Notes: generated by a model not told the origin, from the letters alone. 64,000 nucleotides of DNA from an uncultured Desulfobulbus sp. (GCF_963664075.1 NZ_OY760916.1:2420001-2484000); one strand, 5' to 3'; positions 1-8,082 are shown, counted from the stretch's first letter. Translations and numbers: made by a program.

Positions 1-334
1 GCCCCAACCAGATCAACAGATCACGTTCCCTCTCCAATAATTTCAACGATACTTTCTGCGCAGGGAGAGGACGATCCGGGACCAATCGCTCTTTTTTGGC
101 AAAAAGATTGTCCCAGATCACGGTAAAGAAATTTACTCCTTCGGCAAAGAGTGGGGTGGCAACAGGATAACGGAATTCACCGTCCTTATAATTGGCTGAG
201 TTTTGGATCTGTTCCAGCTGTTTGCCTTGGGGCAAGGCCCCAAACTGGGGCTGTCTTACAATCATGATTCCTCCCGCAACAACTGCCAGCATAACGACCA
301 GCACAGCGGTTCCAAGAATTGCTCGCTTCTTCAT
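1..334 (-). CDS. MBL-fold metallo-hydrolase, N-terminal part (runs off the window)
   Basis: The minus-strand frame opens at an ATG at 332-334 and stays open to base 1, so only the first 111 residues are visible. They show a short N-terminal hydrophobic segment (about residues 5-26), then a region with PVATPLF, VPDRPLPAQK and finally LLIWLG at the window edge. This is the lead-in typical of UlaG-like metallo-beta-lactamase-fold hydrolases, where LxWLGHS precedes the metal-binding HxHxDH motif. That motif would lie outside the window, so catalysis cannot be verified. A membrane-anchored or exported hydrolase of unknown substrate is the likely role. It heads in the same direction as the CMD and cupin genes upstream. 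Confidence 0.75.
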   Translation of the reverse strand, partial: MKKRAILGTAVLVVMLAVVAGGIMIVRQPQFGALPQGKQLEQIQNSANYKDGEFRYPVATPLFAEGVNFFTVIWDNLFAKKERLVPDRPLPAQKVSLKLLERERDLLIWLG

Positions 335-413
335 AATAGCGTACGGTTCAGACCCCAGACCGCTTACTTCCGCCCGTTAAAACCTCGGTCAAGATGGCAG
401 CAGCACTCTTTGC

Positions 414-938
414 CTACTCTTCTCCCACCTGTGATTTCAGGACCGCGATGAAGGCATGCGCCTGGGGTTCTGTGAGTCCACTGTTGAGTGCTCCACCAAA
501 ATGATAGCGAAGTTGCCCGCCAGCCCCAGAGAGATTTGCCCGGACCTGGGCGCCATAGGCATCCTTGTCCAGATCTGCAGGAATGGGGCTGGCCTCTTTA
601 CCGACCACATCTTCAATCCCCTGGGCCTTGCGCTCATCGAGCAGAGCCATAAAGGCATGGATGGCATTGAGGCTGCGGGGAAATCCTGTGTAGGCGTAGA
701 GCTGCACCAGACTCTCTTTAATTTCATTGACTGTAAGCCCAGCTTCCAGCCCCTGAATCAGGGCTGGTTTAAGCCGATCCAACTCACCACTTGCGGTAAA
801 AGCGGCAATGGGAATAAAGGCCTGTTGAGCTTGATTTAATGCACTTGTGTCTTTCATAATAGTTTCCTCAGAACCAAAAGATTCGCCTGGAAGCAAAAGA
901 CCGAACAGACAGATAAGCGAGAGTACGGTTGCTTTCAT
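414..938 (-). CDS. Exported carboxymuconolactone decarboxylase (CMD) family protein
   Basis: 174 residues with a Sec-type signal peptide (MKATVLSLICLFGLLLPG, cleavage after about residue 22). The core ALIQGLEAGLTVNEIKESL...YAYTGFPRSLNA is the CMD-family alpha-helical signature. The CxxC pair that makes AhpD-type CMD proteins peroxidase partners is absent, so a decarboxylase- or isomerase-like or structural role is more likely than disulfide chemistry. It lies 13 bp downstream of a cupin gene in the same orientation. CMD and cupin domains often occur side by side or fused, so the two products may act together in the periplasm. The substrate is unknown. Confidence 0.8.
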   Translation of the reverse strand: MKATVLSLICLFGLLLPGESFGSEETIMKDTSALNQAQQAFIPIAAFTASGELDRLKPALIQGLEAGLTVNEIKESLVQLYAYTGFPRSLNAIHAFMALLDERKAQGIEDVVGKEASPIPADLDKDAYGAQVRANLSGAGGQLRYHFGGALNSGLTEPQAHAFIAVLKSQVGEE

Positions 939-951
939 TGTGTTCTCCTTA

Positions 952-1419
952 TTAATTTCGAGTTCCGTAATACTGGGCGTCTGTCACTTTTTCTTTCCAG
1001 ATGACATTTTTTCCTTCTAGACTGCCGGTAATGACCAGATGGGTCATGGGCGCATCAGGTGGGCACCAGATGGCCTCGCCTGCCTTAAACTCAAGGATCT
1101 TGCCATCCCGGGTTCCGGTCAGGCCGACACCTGAGGTCACCACCATGTGCTGACCGGCCGGATGATAATGCCAGCTGGTGCGGGCCCCCGGCTGAAAGAT
1201 GACATAAGCCCCGGAATAATGGGCAGTGTCATTACCGGGAAAGAGCATCTGGACATCAACATCGCCTGTGAAGAGATTGGCTGGCCCTTTGAAGGATTTC
1301 TGGGTGCCTGCCTTGTAAAAAATCTGGGCATCCGCTGTCGGTGGTACCTCAGCGGCGTTGAGCGTTGCGGCGAGCAGAAGGCCGAGGCCAAATGTTGCAA
1401 GAAGAGTATGTTTTTTTAT
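952..1419 (-). CDS. Exported single-domain cupin, apparent ATA start
   Basis: The cupin fold is clear from WHYHPAGQH...VVTSGVGLTG and FKAGEAIWCPPDAPMTH, with metal-ligand candidates in HYHPAGQH and the late PMTH. An ATG exists only at 1246-1248, inside the fold. The same frame extends upstream as a good signal peptide (KKHTLLATFGLGLLLAATLNA) followed by a mature domain. The first plausible initiator for that peptide is ATA at 1417-1419, because no ATG, GTG or TTG is in frame there. Either ATA is used or an ATG has mutated. The protein is probably a periplasmic metal-binding cupin of the mandelonitrile-lyase-like type, transcribed with the CMD gene that follows after 13 bp. Confidence 0.7.
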   Translation of the reverse strand: MKKHTLLATFGLGLLLAATLNAAEVPPTADAQIFYKAGTQKSFKGPANLFTGDVDVQMLFPGNDTAHYSGAYVIFQPGARTSWHYHPAGQHMVVTSGVGLTGTRDGKILEFKAGEAIWCPPDAPMTHLVITGSLEGKNVIWKEKVTDAQYYGTRN

Positions 1420-1786
1420 GGGTTTGATTCCTGGATGGGCATTGGATAAAGAGAAAGAACTCCGCTGACCTTGGGGTCTGCTGGGGTATACACGAATACG
1501 TTAAGAAGAGAGGATGTCGTGTCTTGATATGATTCTCCAGAATTATTGCCTGATTCTCTACAAAGCTTATTCTGGTGTGAAGAGGTGGGCCGATTGGGAA
1601 CTACAAAAACATCGAAGCCGTTCGTGGTGAGGCACGAACCCCAACTGCAGGTCAGCAGGTCAGCTCGCCTTTTCCTTATTCATCGGAAGTTTGAGCCGTT
1701 GCGTATTGCTGTCTCCTCGCCGGAGGGGCAGCCTTTTCTTTGCTTGCCCAAAGAAAAGGACGCGCCGTGTGGTCTGCGCCACACCG
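1420..1786. other. Intergenic stretch with one strong hairpin
   Basis: No supported gene is seen between iorB and the cupin gene. Positions 1732-1759 form a perfect 11-bp hairpin (CCTTTTCTTTG / CAAAGAAAAGG, 6-nt loop) just beyond the iorB stop. It has no T-tract on the minus strand, so a factor-dependent stop or mRNA 3'-end stabiliser is more likely than a classical terminator. Short open frames here look like chance reading of repeat-like sequence. Confidence 0.5.
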
Positions 1787-3910
1787 CTAAAAAAAGGGCA
1801 GCTCCCTAAGACGTACACCGGTAGCACTGAATATGGCATTGGCCACGGCAGGCGCCACCGACGGGAAAACCGGCTCTCCCACACCACCGGCCTTGAGGAA
1901 GTTGTGGGCGATATGCACCTCGATCTCCGGCACCTCCGATATGCGCAACAAGGGATAATCCGAGTAGTTGCTGGTGGCAACACCGCCTTGGGCAAAATGC
2001 ATCTTTTCATGGAAAGCTGTGCTCAAGGCCATGATTACCCCGGCTTCGGCCTGAATTTTGATTGCATCAGGAAAGATCGCCGTGCCGCAGTCAAGGGCAC
2101 AGACCACCTTATGCACAGAGAGCTTGCCCTGCGCATCCACGGAGACCTCGGCCATATGGGCGGCAAAGGATTCAAAACAGTGGGCTACGGCAACACCTCG
2201 AAATCGTCCTTTTGGAACAGGCTGCCCCCACCCCACTTTATTGGCAAGCAGGGTCAACACCTCTGCTGCTCTCCCCCCTTTTTCCATATGCTCCAGGCGA
2301 AAGCTTACAGGATCTTTCCCTGCCGCATGGGCCAACTCATCCATGAAGGACTCCACCACAAAGGTGTTGGCTGAATAGCCCACCGAGCGCCACCACCCCA
2401 CTGGAATCGGCAGCTTGGCCATGACATAATCAACCTGGTGATTGGCCAGAGGATAGACCATATCCACCAATCCGCTGACAGCATCCGGGTCAAGACCATC
2501 TTTGACTGCATGGGGCATGAGGCGCGACATCACAGAGGATGTGGTTACTTTATGCTTCCAACCGACAATATGTCCTTGAGCATTCAAGCCGGCATCAATA
2601 CGGGAATGATTGGCGGGCCTGAAACAGCCGTGGAGGAATTCATCTTCACGACTGCAGACCACTTTGACCGGACGCTGCAGAGCTTTGGAGAGCAAGACTG
2701 CATCGATTACTTCATCCTGCTCACCCCGCAGACCAAAACCACCTCCAGCGGGCAGGGTCATAACCTCAACCTTCTCTTCCGGAAGGCCGGTGAGATGGGC
2801 AGCTGTCTTTTGGGTATGGGTTTGCCCCTGGGTGGGCACCCAGATACGACACCGGCCCCGCTCCACATGGGCGGTACAGTTGAGCGGTTCCACCTGGGCA
2901 TGGGAGAGATAGGGCAGCTGGTAGTTCTGACTCAGGCGCTGCGCAGCTCCAGCAATCGCCTGACTAGCATCCCCATTGTTTTTGGCCTCTACACCTGGTT
3001 CATCCAGATTTTTTGTCAGCTGCGCTTCAATCCAGGCATCGTTCAACTCAGGATGCGATCCTGCCGACCACTGTGCCCCAAGCGCCTCCCTTCCCTGCAT
3101 GGCTGCATAGGTATTTTCCGCACAGACGGCGATGCGGTTCCCTAGCGGCATCACCTTAATGACGCCGCTTACTTGCCTGGCGGCCTCTATATCGTAGGAC
3201 TCCAGTTTTGCCCCGTAGCGCGGCGCCCTGGCAATCATGGCAACGCAGATATCGGGCAGGGTGAAATCCATACCGTACACGGTTTTCCCCTGAACCTTAT
3301 CGGGTATGTCAAAGCGGGGTCTGGAGGTACCGATAATTGTGTACTCCTCGCCTTTTTTCAGGACGGGCTTTGCAGGGACCGGGAGTTTTGCCGCGGAGGC
3401 GACCAGTTCCCCATAACCAAGACTTGTTCCATCGGGATGCAGCACCCGGCTTTCTTTGGTGGTGCACTGCTCAGGCGGGATGTTCCAACCACTGGCCGCG
3501 GCCTCACGCAGCATCAGACGGGCGGCGGCCCCGGCACTGCGGAGAAGATCCCAGCGATTGCGAAAACTGCTGGAACCACCGGTGAGTTGCGCGTGCCAGA
3601 GAGGATCTTTGAACGGTTCCCCAGCCAGGGCCATTTTCACTTCAACCTTATCCCAGGCACCGTCAAGCTCGTCGGTGATGACCATGGCGAGACCAGTATG
3701 CGTCCCCTGCCCCAGGTTGGTTTGTCCGACCCAGATGGTGATGGAATCGTCAGGAGCGATCTCGACAAAGGCGTGTGGCGTGAAATTGGGGGGCGCTGCC
3801 TGAGCAGCATGGGAGAGGTTGGTAAGCTCTGTCGAATCTCCCACGGCGGTGGCAGCGATAACCAGACTGGTTTTCTTGAGGAAGGAGCGGCGGGTCATAT
3901 CGATTTTCAT
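1787..3910 (-). CDS. iorB: Molybdopterin-binding large subunit, isoquinoline 1-oxidoreductase (IorB) type
   Basis: 707 residues, the usual length for IorB-type large subunits of the xanthine dehydrogenase/aldehyde oxidase superfamily. The N-terminus TRRSFLKK followed by a hydrophobic stretch is a twin-arginine signal, so the folded Mo enzyme should be exported by Tat (tatB/tatC lie at 16.8-18.1 kb). Visible family motifs include VGQTNLGQGTHTG near residue 60, GGGFGLRGEQD near 395, the WWRSVGYSANTFVVESFMDE block near 510 and GGVGEPVFPSVAPAVANA at the end. The predicted activity is hydroxylation of a nitrogen heterocycle or aldehyde with electrons passed to IorA. The gene starts 3 bp after iorA and is surely co-transcribed. 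No cytochrome c partner or XdhC-like maturation gene is next to it, and the substrate cannot be deduced. Confidence 0.85.
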   Translation of the reverse strand: MKIDMTRRSFLKKTSLVIAATAVGDSTELTNLSHAAQAAPPNFTPHAFVEIAPDDSITIWVGQTNLGQGTHTGLAMVITDELDGAWDKVEVKMALAGEPFKDPLWHAQLTGGSSSFRNRWDLLRSAGAAARLMLREAAASGWNIPPEQCTTKESRVLHPDGTSLGYGELVASAAKLPVPAKPVLKKGEEYTIIGTSRPRFDIPDKVQGKTVYGMDFTLPDICVAMIARAPRYGAKLESYDIEAARQVSGVIKVMPLGNRIAVCAENTYAAMQGREALGAQWSAGSHPELNDAWIEAQLTKNLDEPGVEAKNNGDASQAIAGAAQRLSQNYQLPYLSHAQVEPLNCTAHVERGRCRIWVPTQGQTHTQKTAAHLTGLPEEKVEVMTLPAGGGFGLRGEQDEVIDAVLLSKALQRPVKVVCSREDEFLHGCFRPANHSRIDAGLNAQGHIVGWKHKVTTSSVMSRLMPHAVKDGLDPDAVSGLVDMVYPLANHQVDYVMAKLPIPVGWWRSVGYSANTFVVESFMDELAHAAGKDPVSFRLEHMEKGGRAAEVLTLLANKVGWGQPVPKGRFRGVAVAHCFESFAAHMAEVSVDAQGKLSVHKVVCALDCGTAIFPDAIKIQAEAGVIMALSTAFHEKMHFAQGGVATSNYSDYPLLRISEVPEIEVHIAHNFLKAGGVGEPVFPSVAPAVANAIFSATGVRLRELPFF

Positions 3911-3913
3911 GGC

Positions 3914-4378
3914 TCAGCCTCCCTGCTTTCCGTTAAGCGTGTCGGCAGCCTGCTTGATCGCCACCTTCATCCGCGCATGCGAGCCACAACGGCAGAGGAC
4001 ATCATCCATGGCCTGGTCAATTTGACTCTCCGTTGGCTTGGGAACTCTCGTGAGAAAATCAACGGCCTGGAGCATGATACCGGGCTGGCAATAGCCGCAT
4101 TGGGGGACCTGTTGCTCGATCCAGGCCTGCTTGATCGGATGCTCTTCAGGTAATCCTTCAATGGTCGTGATCGTACTTCCGGCGGCTTCCTCAAGAGTGA
4201 TGACACAGGAACGTTGGGCATTGCCATTCATGAGTACCGTGCACATGCCGCACTCGCCAACACCGCAGGTGTACTTGACGCTGGTAATGCCAAGAGTATC
4301 GCGAAGTATCCACAGCAACGGGGTGTCAGGGGCTGCCTCAACCTCTCGCCTTTCGCCGTTTACGGTCAGGGAAAACAT
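3914..4378 (-). CDS. iorA: [2Fe-2S] small subunit of the IorAB oxidoreductase
   Basis: 154 residues, full length for this family. The N-terminal plant-ferredoxin-like domain has the cluster ligands in CGVGECGMC and a later Cys near residue 58. The C-terminal four-helix domain holds the second cluster with CGYCQPG (about 93-99) and CRCG (about 129-132). The protein passes electrons from the Mo centre of IorB to an external acceptor. There is no signal peptide, as is usual for a subunit exported by hitch-hiking with its Tat-tagged partner. The start at 4376-4378 is preceded by AAGGAG. It is the first gene of the iorA-iorB operon. Confidence 0.88.
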   Translation of the reverse strand: MFSLTVNGERREVEAAPDTPLLWILRDTLGITSVKYTCGVGECGMCTVLMNGNAQRSCVITLEEAAGSTITTIEGLPEEHPIKQAWIEQQVPQCGYCQPGIMLQAVDFLTRVPKPTESQIDQAMDDVLCRCGSHARMKVAIKQAADTLNGKQGG

Positions 4379-4414
4379 GGAGTCTCCTTGTGTTGATTAG
4401 TCAAACCGGACAAC

Positions 4415-4503
4415 CTCGTAAAAAGTCGAATTGCTGAAAATCACCCTCTGGGGAATCAGCAGGTTACGAAGCCAGGAACGTCGTTCTCGAAGCTTTTTAC
4501 GAG
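4415..4503 (+). repeat. 89-bp dispersed inverted-repeat element, copy A
   Basis: An 89-bp element bounded by the 11-bp terminal inverted repeats CTCGTAAAAAG and CTTTTTACGAG. It contains the core GGTTACGAAG...GGAACGTCGTTCTCG, and GTCGTTCTCG / CGAGAACGAC forms a second stem at the right end. The same sequence recurs at 10154-10242 (inverted), 46213-46301 and 49216-49304, with decayed copies near 5676 and 62855. It behaves as a MITE- or REP-like intergenic repeat, and no transposase in the window matches it. Confidence 0.8.
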
Positions 4504-4660
4504 AACGACAAGCTGCTGCATTCCTCTTTGAGAGAAAAACAGCTCAATTTGATTGAATTAACAACTAATAGCGAAACAAAAAATAGCGCATTACTCAAGG
4601 AACTTTTTAATAGGGTCAGGCGTCTTTACCCGCAGTATACGCCTCATCCATGACACGGGT

Positions 4661-5149
4661 TCACTCCACACCGGGCTCCCAGAGGCCGGTCACCGAAATC
4701 ACACCCTTTTCTTTGATATTGCTCAGGCAGCCGGTAAAAGTTCGAAAACTGTCAACCGTGCTTTCCACGGGGAGCGATCCACCGGCAGCAGCAATGATAA
4801 AATAGACCTCTTTATTGCCCAGCATGGTGTAGATCGGGCAGGTCCGATCTATAAAGGTTTTCATTTGGCCGTTCATAGCTCGAAAGTAGACCGGCGTGGC
4901 AAAGACCATGATGTCAGCTGCCCGTATCTTCCTCAAAATCCCGTTCATATCATCTGCCTGCACACAGGCGCCAGGATTCCCGATGCAGCTGCAGCAACCG
5001 GTACAGTAATTGATATCTTTCTCCGCCAGGCGATTCTTTTCCACCGTATGCCCCACCTCAGTGGCGCCGCGCAAGAACGCATCACAGAGCAAATCGGAGT
5101 TCTCCCCTTTCCTGGGACTTGCCGAGAGAATGAGTATATTTCTTTTCAT
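4661..5149 (-). CDS. Flavodoxin-like NAD(P)H-dependent FMN reductase family protein, premature TGA near the C-terminus
   Basis: 162 residues. NILILSASPRKGENSDLL is the FMN phosphate-binding loop of the NADPH-dependent FMN reductase/WrbA-like fold. CTGCCSCI near residues 50-57 is the Cys-rich motif of iron-sulfur flavoprotein-like members. ATPVYFRAMNGQMKTFIDR near residue 85 is also typical. The frame stops at TGA (4661-4663), but the same frame continues with TRVMDEAYTAGKDA and a second TGA at 4616-4618. That is the helical tail usual for this family, so the stop looks like a nonsense mutation removing about 15 residues. It sits 12 bp from the cyclophilin-like gene and is probably co-transcribed with it. 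Confidence 0.78.
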   Translation of the reverse strand: MKRNILILSASPRKGENSDLLCDAFLRGATEVGHTVEKNRLAEKDINYCTGCCSCIGNPGACVQADDMNGILRKIRAADIMVFATPVYFRAMNGQMKTFIDRTCPIYTMLGNKEVYFIIAAAGGSLPVESTVDSFRTFTGCLSNIKEKGVISVTGLWEPGVE

Positions 5150-5161
5150 TTTTATCCTTTT

Positions 5162-5527
5162 TTATTTCAGTTCGATACGCACTGAGATCGCATCATCAAG
5201 GGTATCCATAACAGCTGGGTCTACTGTAATTTTCCCCATATTGACCAGGTTTCCGTACTGAGCGGAGAGCTCTTCATCCTTGTAGAGAATGGCAAAATAG
5301 TTCCCATCTGCGGCAAAGGAGATATCACCGTTTTTCCAGCCATTGCCCAGGTCTTCCGAGGCATAGTCCAAAGCTCTTGCCATGACGCCACAGTAGTCGT
5401 GGACATACTTATGGAGCTGCACCGTGTACGGGAGTATGCTGATGAGATCTTGGGCCGCCCGGCTTCCGTTGAGTACGGCAGGAATACGGTTTTGACCAAC
5501 AGTTAAAGTAATTTCAGTTAATTGCAT
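5162..5527 (-). CDS. Cyclophilin-like fold protein
   Basis: About 121 residues from the ATG at 5525-5527; a TTG four codons further upstream is an alternative start. The sequence ITLTVGQNRIPAVLNGSRA followed by ILPYTVQL and later YFAILYKD...GKI is the pattern of the small bacterial cyclophilin-like family, which is found beside flavodoxin-type reductases and cupins in many genomes. Whether such proteins have peptidyl-prolyl isomerase activity is unclear. It is the first gene of a pair with the flavodoxin-like gene. No strong Shine-Dalgarno is seen. Confidence 0.7.
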   Translation of the reverse strand: MQLTEITLTVGQNRIPAVLNGSRAAQDLISILPYTVQLHKYVHDYCGVMARALDYASEDLGNGWKNGDISFAADGNYFAILYKDEELSAQYGNLVNMGKITVDPAVMDTLDDAISVRIELK

Positions 5528-5675
5528 GAATAAATCCAATAAGAGTGTTTTGTAATTTTATTACTTTGTTTGAGAAGAAATTCACCATTGAAGAGAACGT
5601 CGATTTCTAAAGAATCCCCCGGTGGGGCCGTCTTCAGGCAGGGTGGCCAACCAGAAGGCTGTCTTTGCCGCCTTC

Positions 5676-5765
5676 TCCGGGGAAAAAGCCCCGACAACGA
5701 CGTTCCGATCTTCGTAACATACTGAATTTATTGAGCCCAGATGTTGTTTTTTGACTTTTTACGAT
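5676..5765 (-). repeat. Decayed copy of the 89-bp repeat, copy E
   Basis: In reverse orientation it shows ATCGTAAAAAGTC at the 5' end and ATGTTACGAAGATCGGAACG in the core, followed by GTCGGGGCTTTTTCCCC. That matches the element at 4415-4503 with many changes, and the right terminal repeat is lost. It occupies the gap between the cyclophilin-like and DUF362 genes. The rest of that gap (5528-5675, 5766-5887) shows nothing recognisable. Confidence 0.6.
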
Positions 5766-5887
5766 GCCATCAAGATTCTTCTAAAAATACCCTGCTCTTC
5801 AAACCTAGAGAATACCTGATACTCCCTATCTCTTGCCTAATCCCCTGAATCAGGTTAATTCTCCCCTAAAAAAAGAGTACCGATTTG

Positions 5888-6700
5888 ATGCAATCCACAG
5901 TCTTTACCACCTCGTCTCACGACCTTGCCTCCGGGGTTGAGTGTTTGTTGCAGGCCCTCGAAATCCAGTCGCTGGTTGGGGGCTTCAGCCACATTCTGAT
6001 CAAACCCAATCTGGTTAACACCGATCCGCCTCCGGTCACCACCCCGGTCGGTCTGGTCGAAGCCATTGTGCTCTCACTGCAGCACCTGGTCCCCGAATGC
6101 ACACTCTCCATAGGTGAAGGTACGGGATCCACCACCTACGACACAATGCACTGCTTTGACACCCTGGGCTACACCACAATGGCCGCCCGGCACAGAATTC
6201 CCCTGATCGACCTGAACACGGAACCACTGGCTCACAAAGTCTGCCCCGAATGCACCCGGTTGCCCGAACTCTATTATCCAGCCCTCTTAGATGAAGTGTT
6301 CTTGCTCTCCGTACCCGTACTCAAGGCTCACACCCTGGCCGGAGTAACACTCACCATGAAGAATATGATGGGGGTGTTGCCCCCATCCCATTACCAACAG
6401 GGCAGCGGTTGGGGGAAGTCGGCAATGCATGCCGATATTGATCTGGCCGTGGCCGAACTCAACCGCTATCGCACACCAGATTGCACCCTGATGGACTGCT
6501 CCATCGGCATGCCGGAGTCCCATCTCTGGGGCAGACACTGCGATCCTCCCGTGGGATTACTCACGGCATCAACGGATCCAGTTGCCATTGACAGTCACGG
6601 GACACAGCTTTTGAAAAAAGATTGGCAACAGATTGGCCATATTCGCCTAAATAATGGAATCAGAGGGGACGCCGCTTCTTTTGCAGTTGTGCAGGTGTAA
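5888..6700 (+). CDS. DUF362 domain-containing protein
   Basis: About 270 residues. ILIKPNLVNTDPPPVTTPVGLVEAIV near residue 37, IGEGTGSTTYDTM near 77, VPVLKAHTLAGVTLTMKNMMG near 140 and the Asp-containing STDPVAIDS near 230 are the conserved blocks of DUF362. The family is uncharacterised, and some members are fused to ferredoxins; this one has no 4Fe-4S domain. The start is ATG at 5888, with a TTG directly before it as an alternative; AAAGAG lies upstream. Its stop codon is immediately followed by sequence matching a carbonic anhydrase whose own N-terminus is missing, so a deletion may have joined them. Confidence 0.8.
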   Translation: MQSTVFTTSSHDLASGVECLLQALEIQSLVGGFSHILIKPNLVNTDPPPVTTPVGLVEAIVLSLQHLVPECTLSIGEGTGSTTYDTMHCFDTLGYTTMAARHRIPLIDLNTEPLAHKVCPECTRLPELYYPALLDEVFLLSVPVLKAHTLAGVTLTMKNMMGVLPPSHYQQGSGWGKSAMHADIDLAVAELNRYRTPDCTLMDCSIGMPESHLWGRHCDPPVGLLTASTDPVAIDSHGTQLLKKDWQQIGHIRLNNGIRGDAASFAVVQV

Positions 6701-7338
6701 TTTTGGAGGGAAAGCTACCTCTCCGCATACGGATGCAGCCCGCCTCAAACTTGCAGGCCAGGAAGATCAGGGAGACCACGCCTATGCAACCGTCATCACC
6801 TGCTCTGACTCCAGGGTCCCGGTTGAGATATTGTTTGATGCCGGGGTGATGGATATCTTTGTTATTCGCCTTGTCGGCAATGTGTTGGATGTTGATGAGG
6901 TGGGATCTGTTGAATATGGTTTGGCGCACGTACACACCCCAGTTTTTGTTGTCCTGGGCCATACGCAGTGCGGTGCGGTCACCGCGGTGACCAATGCTGT
7001 GCAAGGACACGGGCATCCCCTGGATGCGCAACATTCCACCGTTGGTTGACAACATTATTCCGGCTGTGAAAAAGGCAATTGCAGGCAATCCCAACAGCCA
7101 TGGAACTGAGGTGGTTCCCTATGCCATTGAAGAGAATGTCTGGCAGGGCATTGAGGATCTCTTTATGACAAGCCCTGTCTCCCGGGAACTCGTTAAGACG
7201 GGTAAAGCCAAAGTTGTCGGTGCGGTGTACGATGTCTCAAACGGTCATATCAAGTGGCTGCCCGAGGAAAAAACCATGGATATTCTCGCCAAGGTTGAGA
7301 AGAACGATCAACGAGCCATGGAAGCGATGGCAAAGTAA
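6699..7338 (+). pseudogene. Beta-class carbonic anhydrase, N-terminally deleted and frameshifted
   Basis: The frame from 6699 reads GKATSPHTDAARLKLAGQ, then TCSDSRVPVE (zinc ligand Cys and catalytic Asp/Arg), then VVLGHTQCGAVTAV (zinc ligands His and Cys), which is a beta-carbonic anhydrase. Near 7022-7025 the reading frame changes. Frame 1 runs into a stop at 7047-7049, while NIPPLVDNIIPAVKKA continues in the next frame to 7338; removing one base restores a continuous protein. Upstream, the signal peptide and first helix expected for this family are absent, and the homology starts exactly at the DUF362 stop. The gene is therefore probably dead, unless the indel is a sequencing error and an unusual start is used. 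Confidence 0.8.
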
Positions 7339-7379
7339 TAGACACACTGATGAATGCTCACGGAGTCAGGATTGAAAGA

Positions 7380-7409
7380 AAAGAAGGCAAGGTCCCCCTT
7401 GCCTTCTTT
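7380..7409. terminator. Bidirectional hairpin terminator
   Basis: AAAGAAGGCAAGG (7380-7392) pairs perfectly with CCTTGCCTTCTTT (7397-7409) around a TCCC loop. The A-rich and T-rich ends give a usable T-tract in both directions. It lies between the convergent carbonic anhydrase remnant and the exported Cys-rich gene. Confidence 0.75.
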
Positions 7410-7443
7410 CAGGTCTTCTCTGCACTCAACAAAAGTAGTCCCC

Positions 7444-8082
7444 TCAGCGAATTCCACAAATCGGCACGCCCCGGTGGTCAAGTGAGATCTTTTCCGTGCC
7501 CCCCGGACATTTGACACAAAAAGCGGAATGTCTGGTGGTGTAGCTGTGAAAGCCTCGCTCACAACCGCGAACACAGAACCCTTTTTCATCCCAGGATCCG
7601 CGAGGACAACGACCATTGGGAAGCCTATAGGCTCCTGGCTGCGCATAGTGTTGAGCCACCACCCAGCGATAGTCAGAACGCGGGCGCGAATTATGGTTCC
7701 CAGAACCGGAATTCCCATGACGTCTTGTCATGTCGTCAAGAAATCTGCGATCCTCCTCACTGTCAAGAAAACCGCCTCCAGAGTTCGAGCGTTTTGAACT
7801 TGTTCTTCCGCACCAGCGATGTTTGTCGTTGTATTCACTTCTTCCGTTCCTGCCATCGTAAAAGCCCCCCGCCCATGGATCTGCCTGGCCATAGCCGATG
7901 TAGGCACCGCATCCTGAGGGCACATCGTACTTGGTATACTGCTGATGCTTTTGTTTACTGGCACCAAAGCTTTTCCCCATCCTGTAACACTCGCAATCCG
8001 ATCGGGCAAAAGCCTGCCCTACCGCTAAAAATCCTGCAAAAAGAAAAACGATAGCATAGCGAACCAACAACACCCTTATCAT
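7444..8082 (-). CDS. Exported cysteine-rich hypothetical protein
   Basis: About 212 residues from the ATG at 8080-8082. It begins with a signal peptide (MIRVLLVRYAIVFLFAGFLAVG, cleavage near AFA). The mature part is Cys-, Gly- and Arg-rich: CECYRMG and PSGCGAYIGYG early, then a low-complexity Ser/Gly/Arg linker. The C-terminal domain has CPRGSWDEKGFCVRGC and FCVKCPGG, with six or more cysteines likely to form disulfides. A longer start 28 codons upstream exists but would hide the signal peptide. No family is recognised. The context (a phage-type conserved protein and a small membrane protein upstream, same strand) does not reveal its job. Confidence 0.65.
   Translation of the reverse strand: MIRVLLVRYAIVFLFAGFLAVGQAFARSDCECYRMGKSFGASKQKHQQYTKYDVPSGCGAYIGYGQADPWAGGFYDGRNGRSEYNDKHRWCGRTSSKRSNSGGGFLDSEEDRRFLDDMTRRHGNSGSGNHNSRPRSDYRWVVAQHYAQPGAYRLPNGRCPRGSWDEKGFCVRGCERGFHSYTTRHSAFCVKCPGGTEKISLDHRGVPICGIR

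Noticed and set aside
1546..1809. 87-codon plus-strand frame
   Set aside because: It runs through a hairpin and into the 3' end of iorB on the opposite strand, with no ribosome-binding site.
1691..2374. 227-codon plus-strand frame inside iorB
   Set aside because: Antisense shadow of a strongly supported gene.
4616..4663. Selenocysteine at the in-frame TGA of the flavodoxin-like gene
   Set aside because: The position is not a known catalytic site, the downstream pairing is only 5 bp with a large loop, and no selenoprotein machinery is visible; nonsense mutation is simpler.
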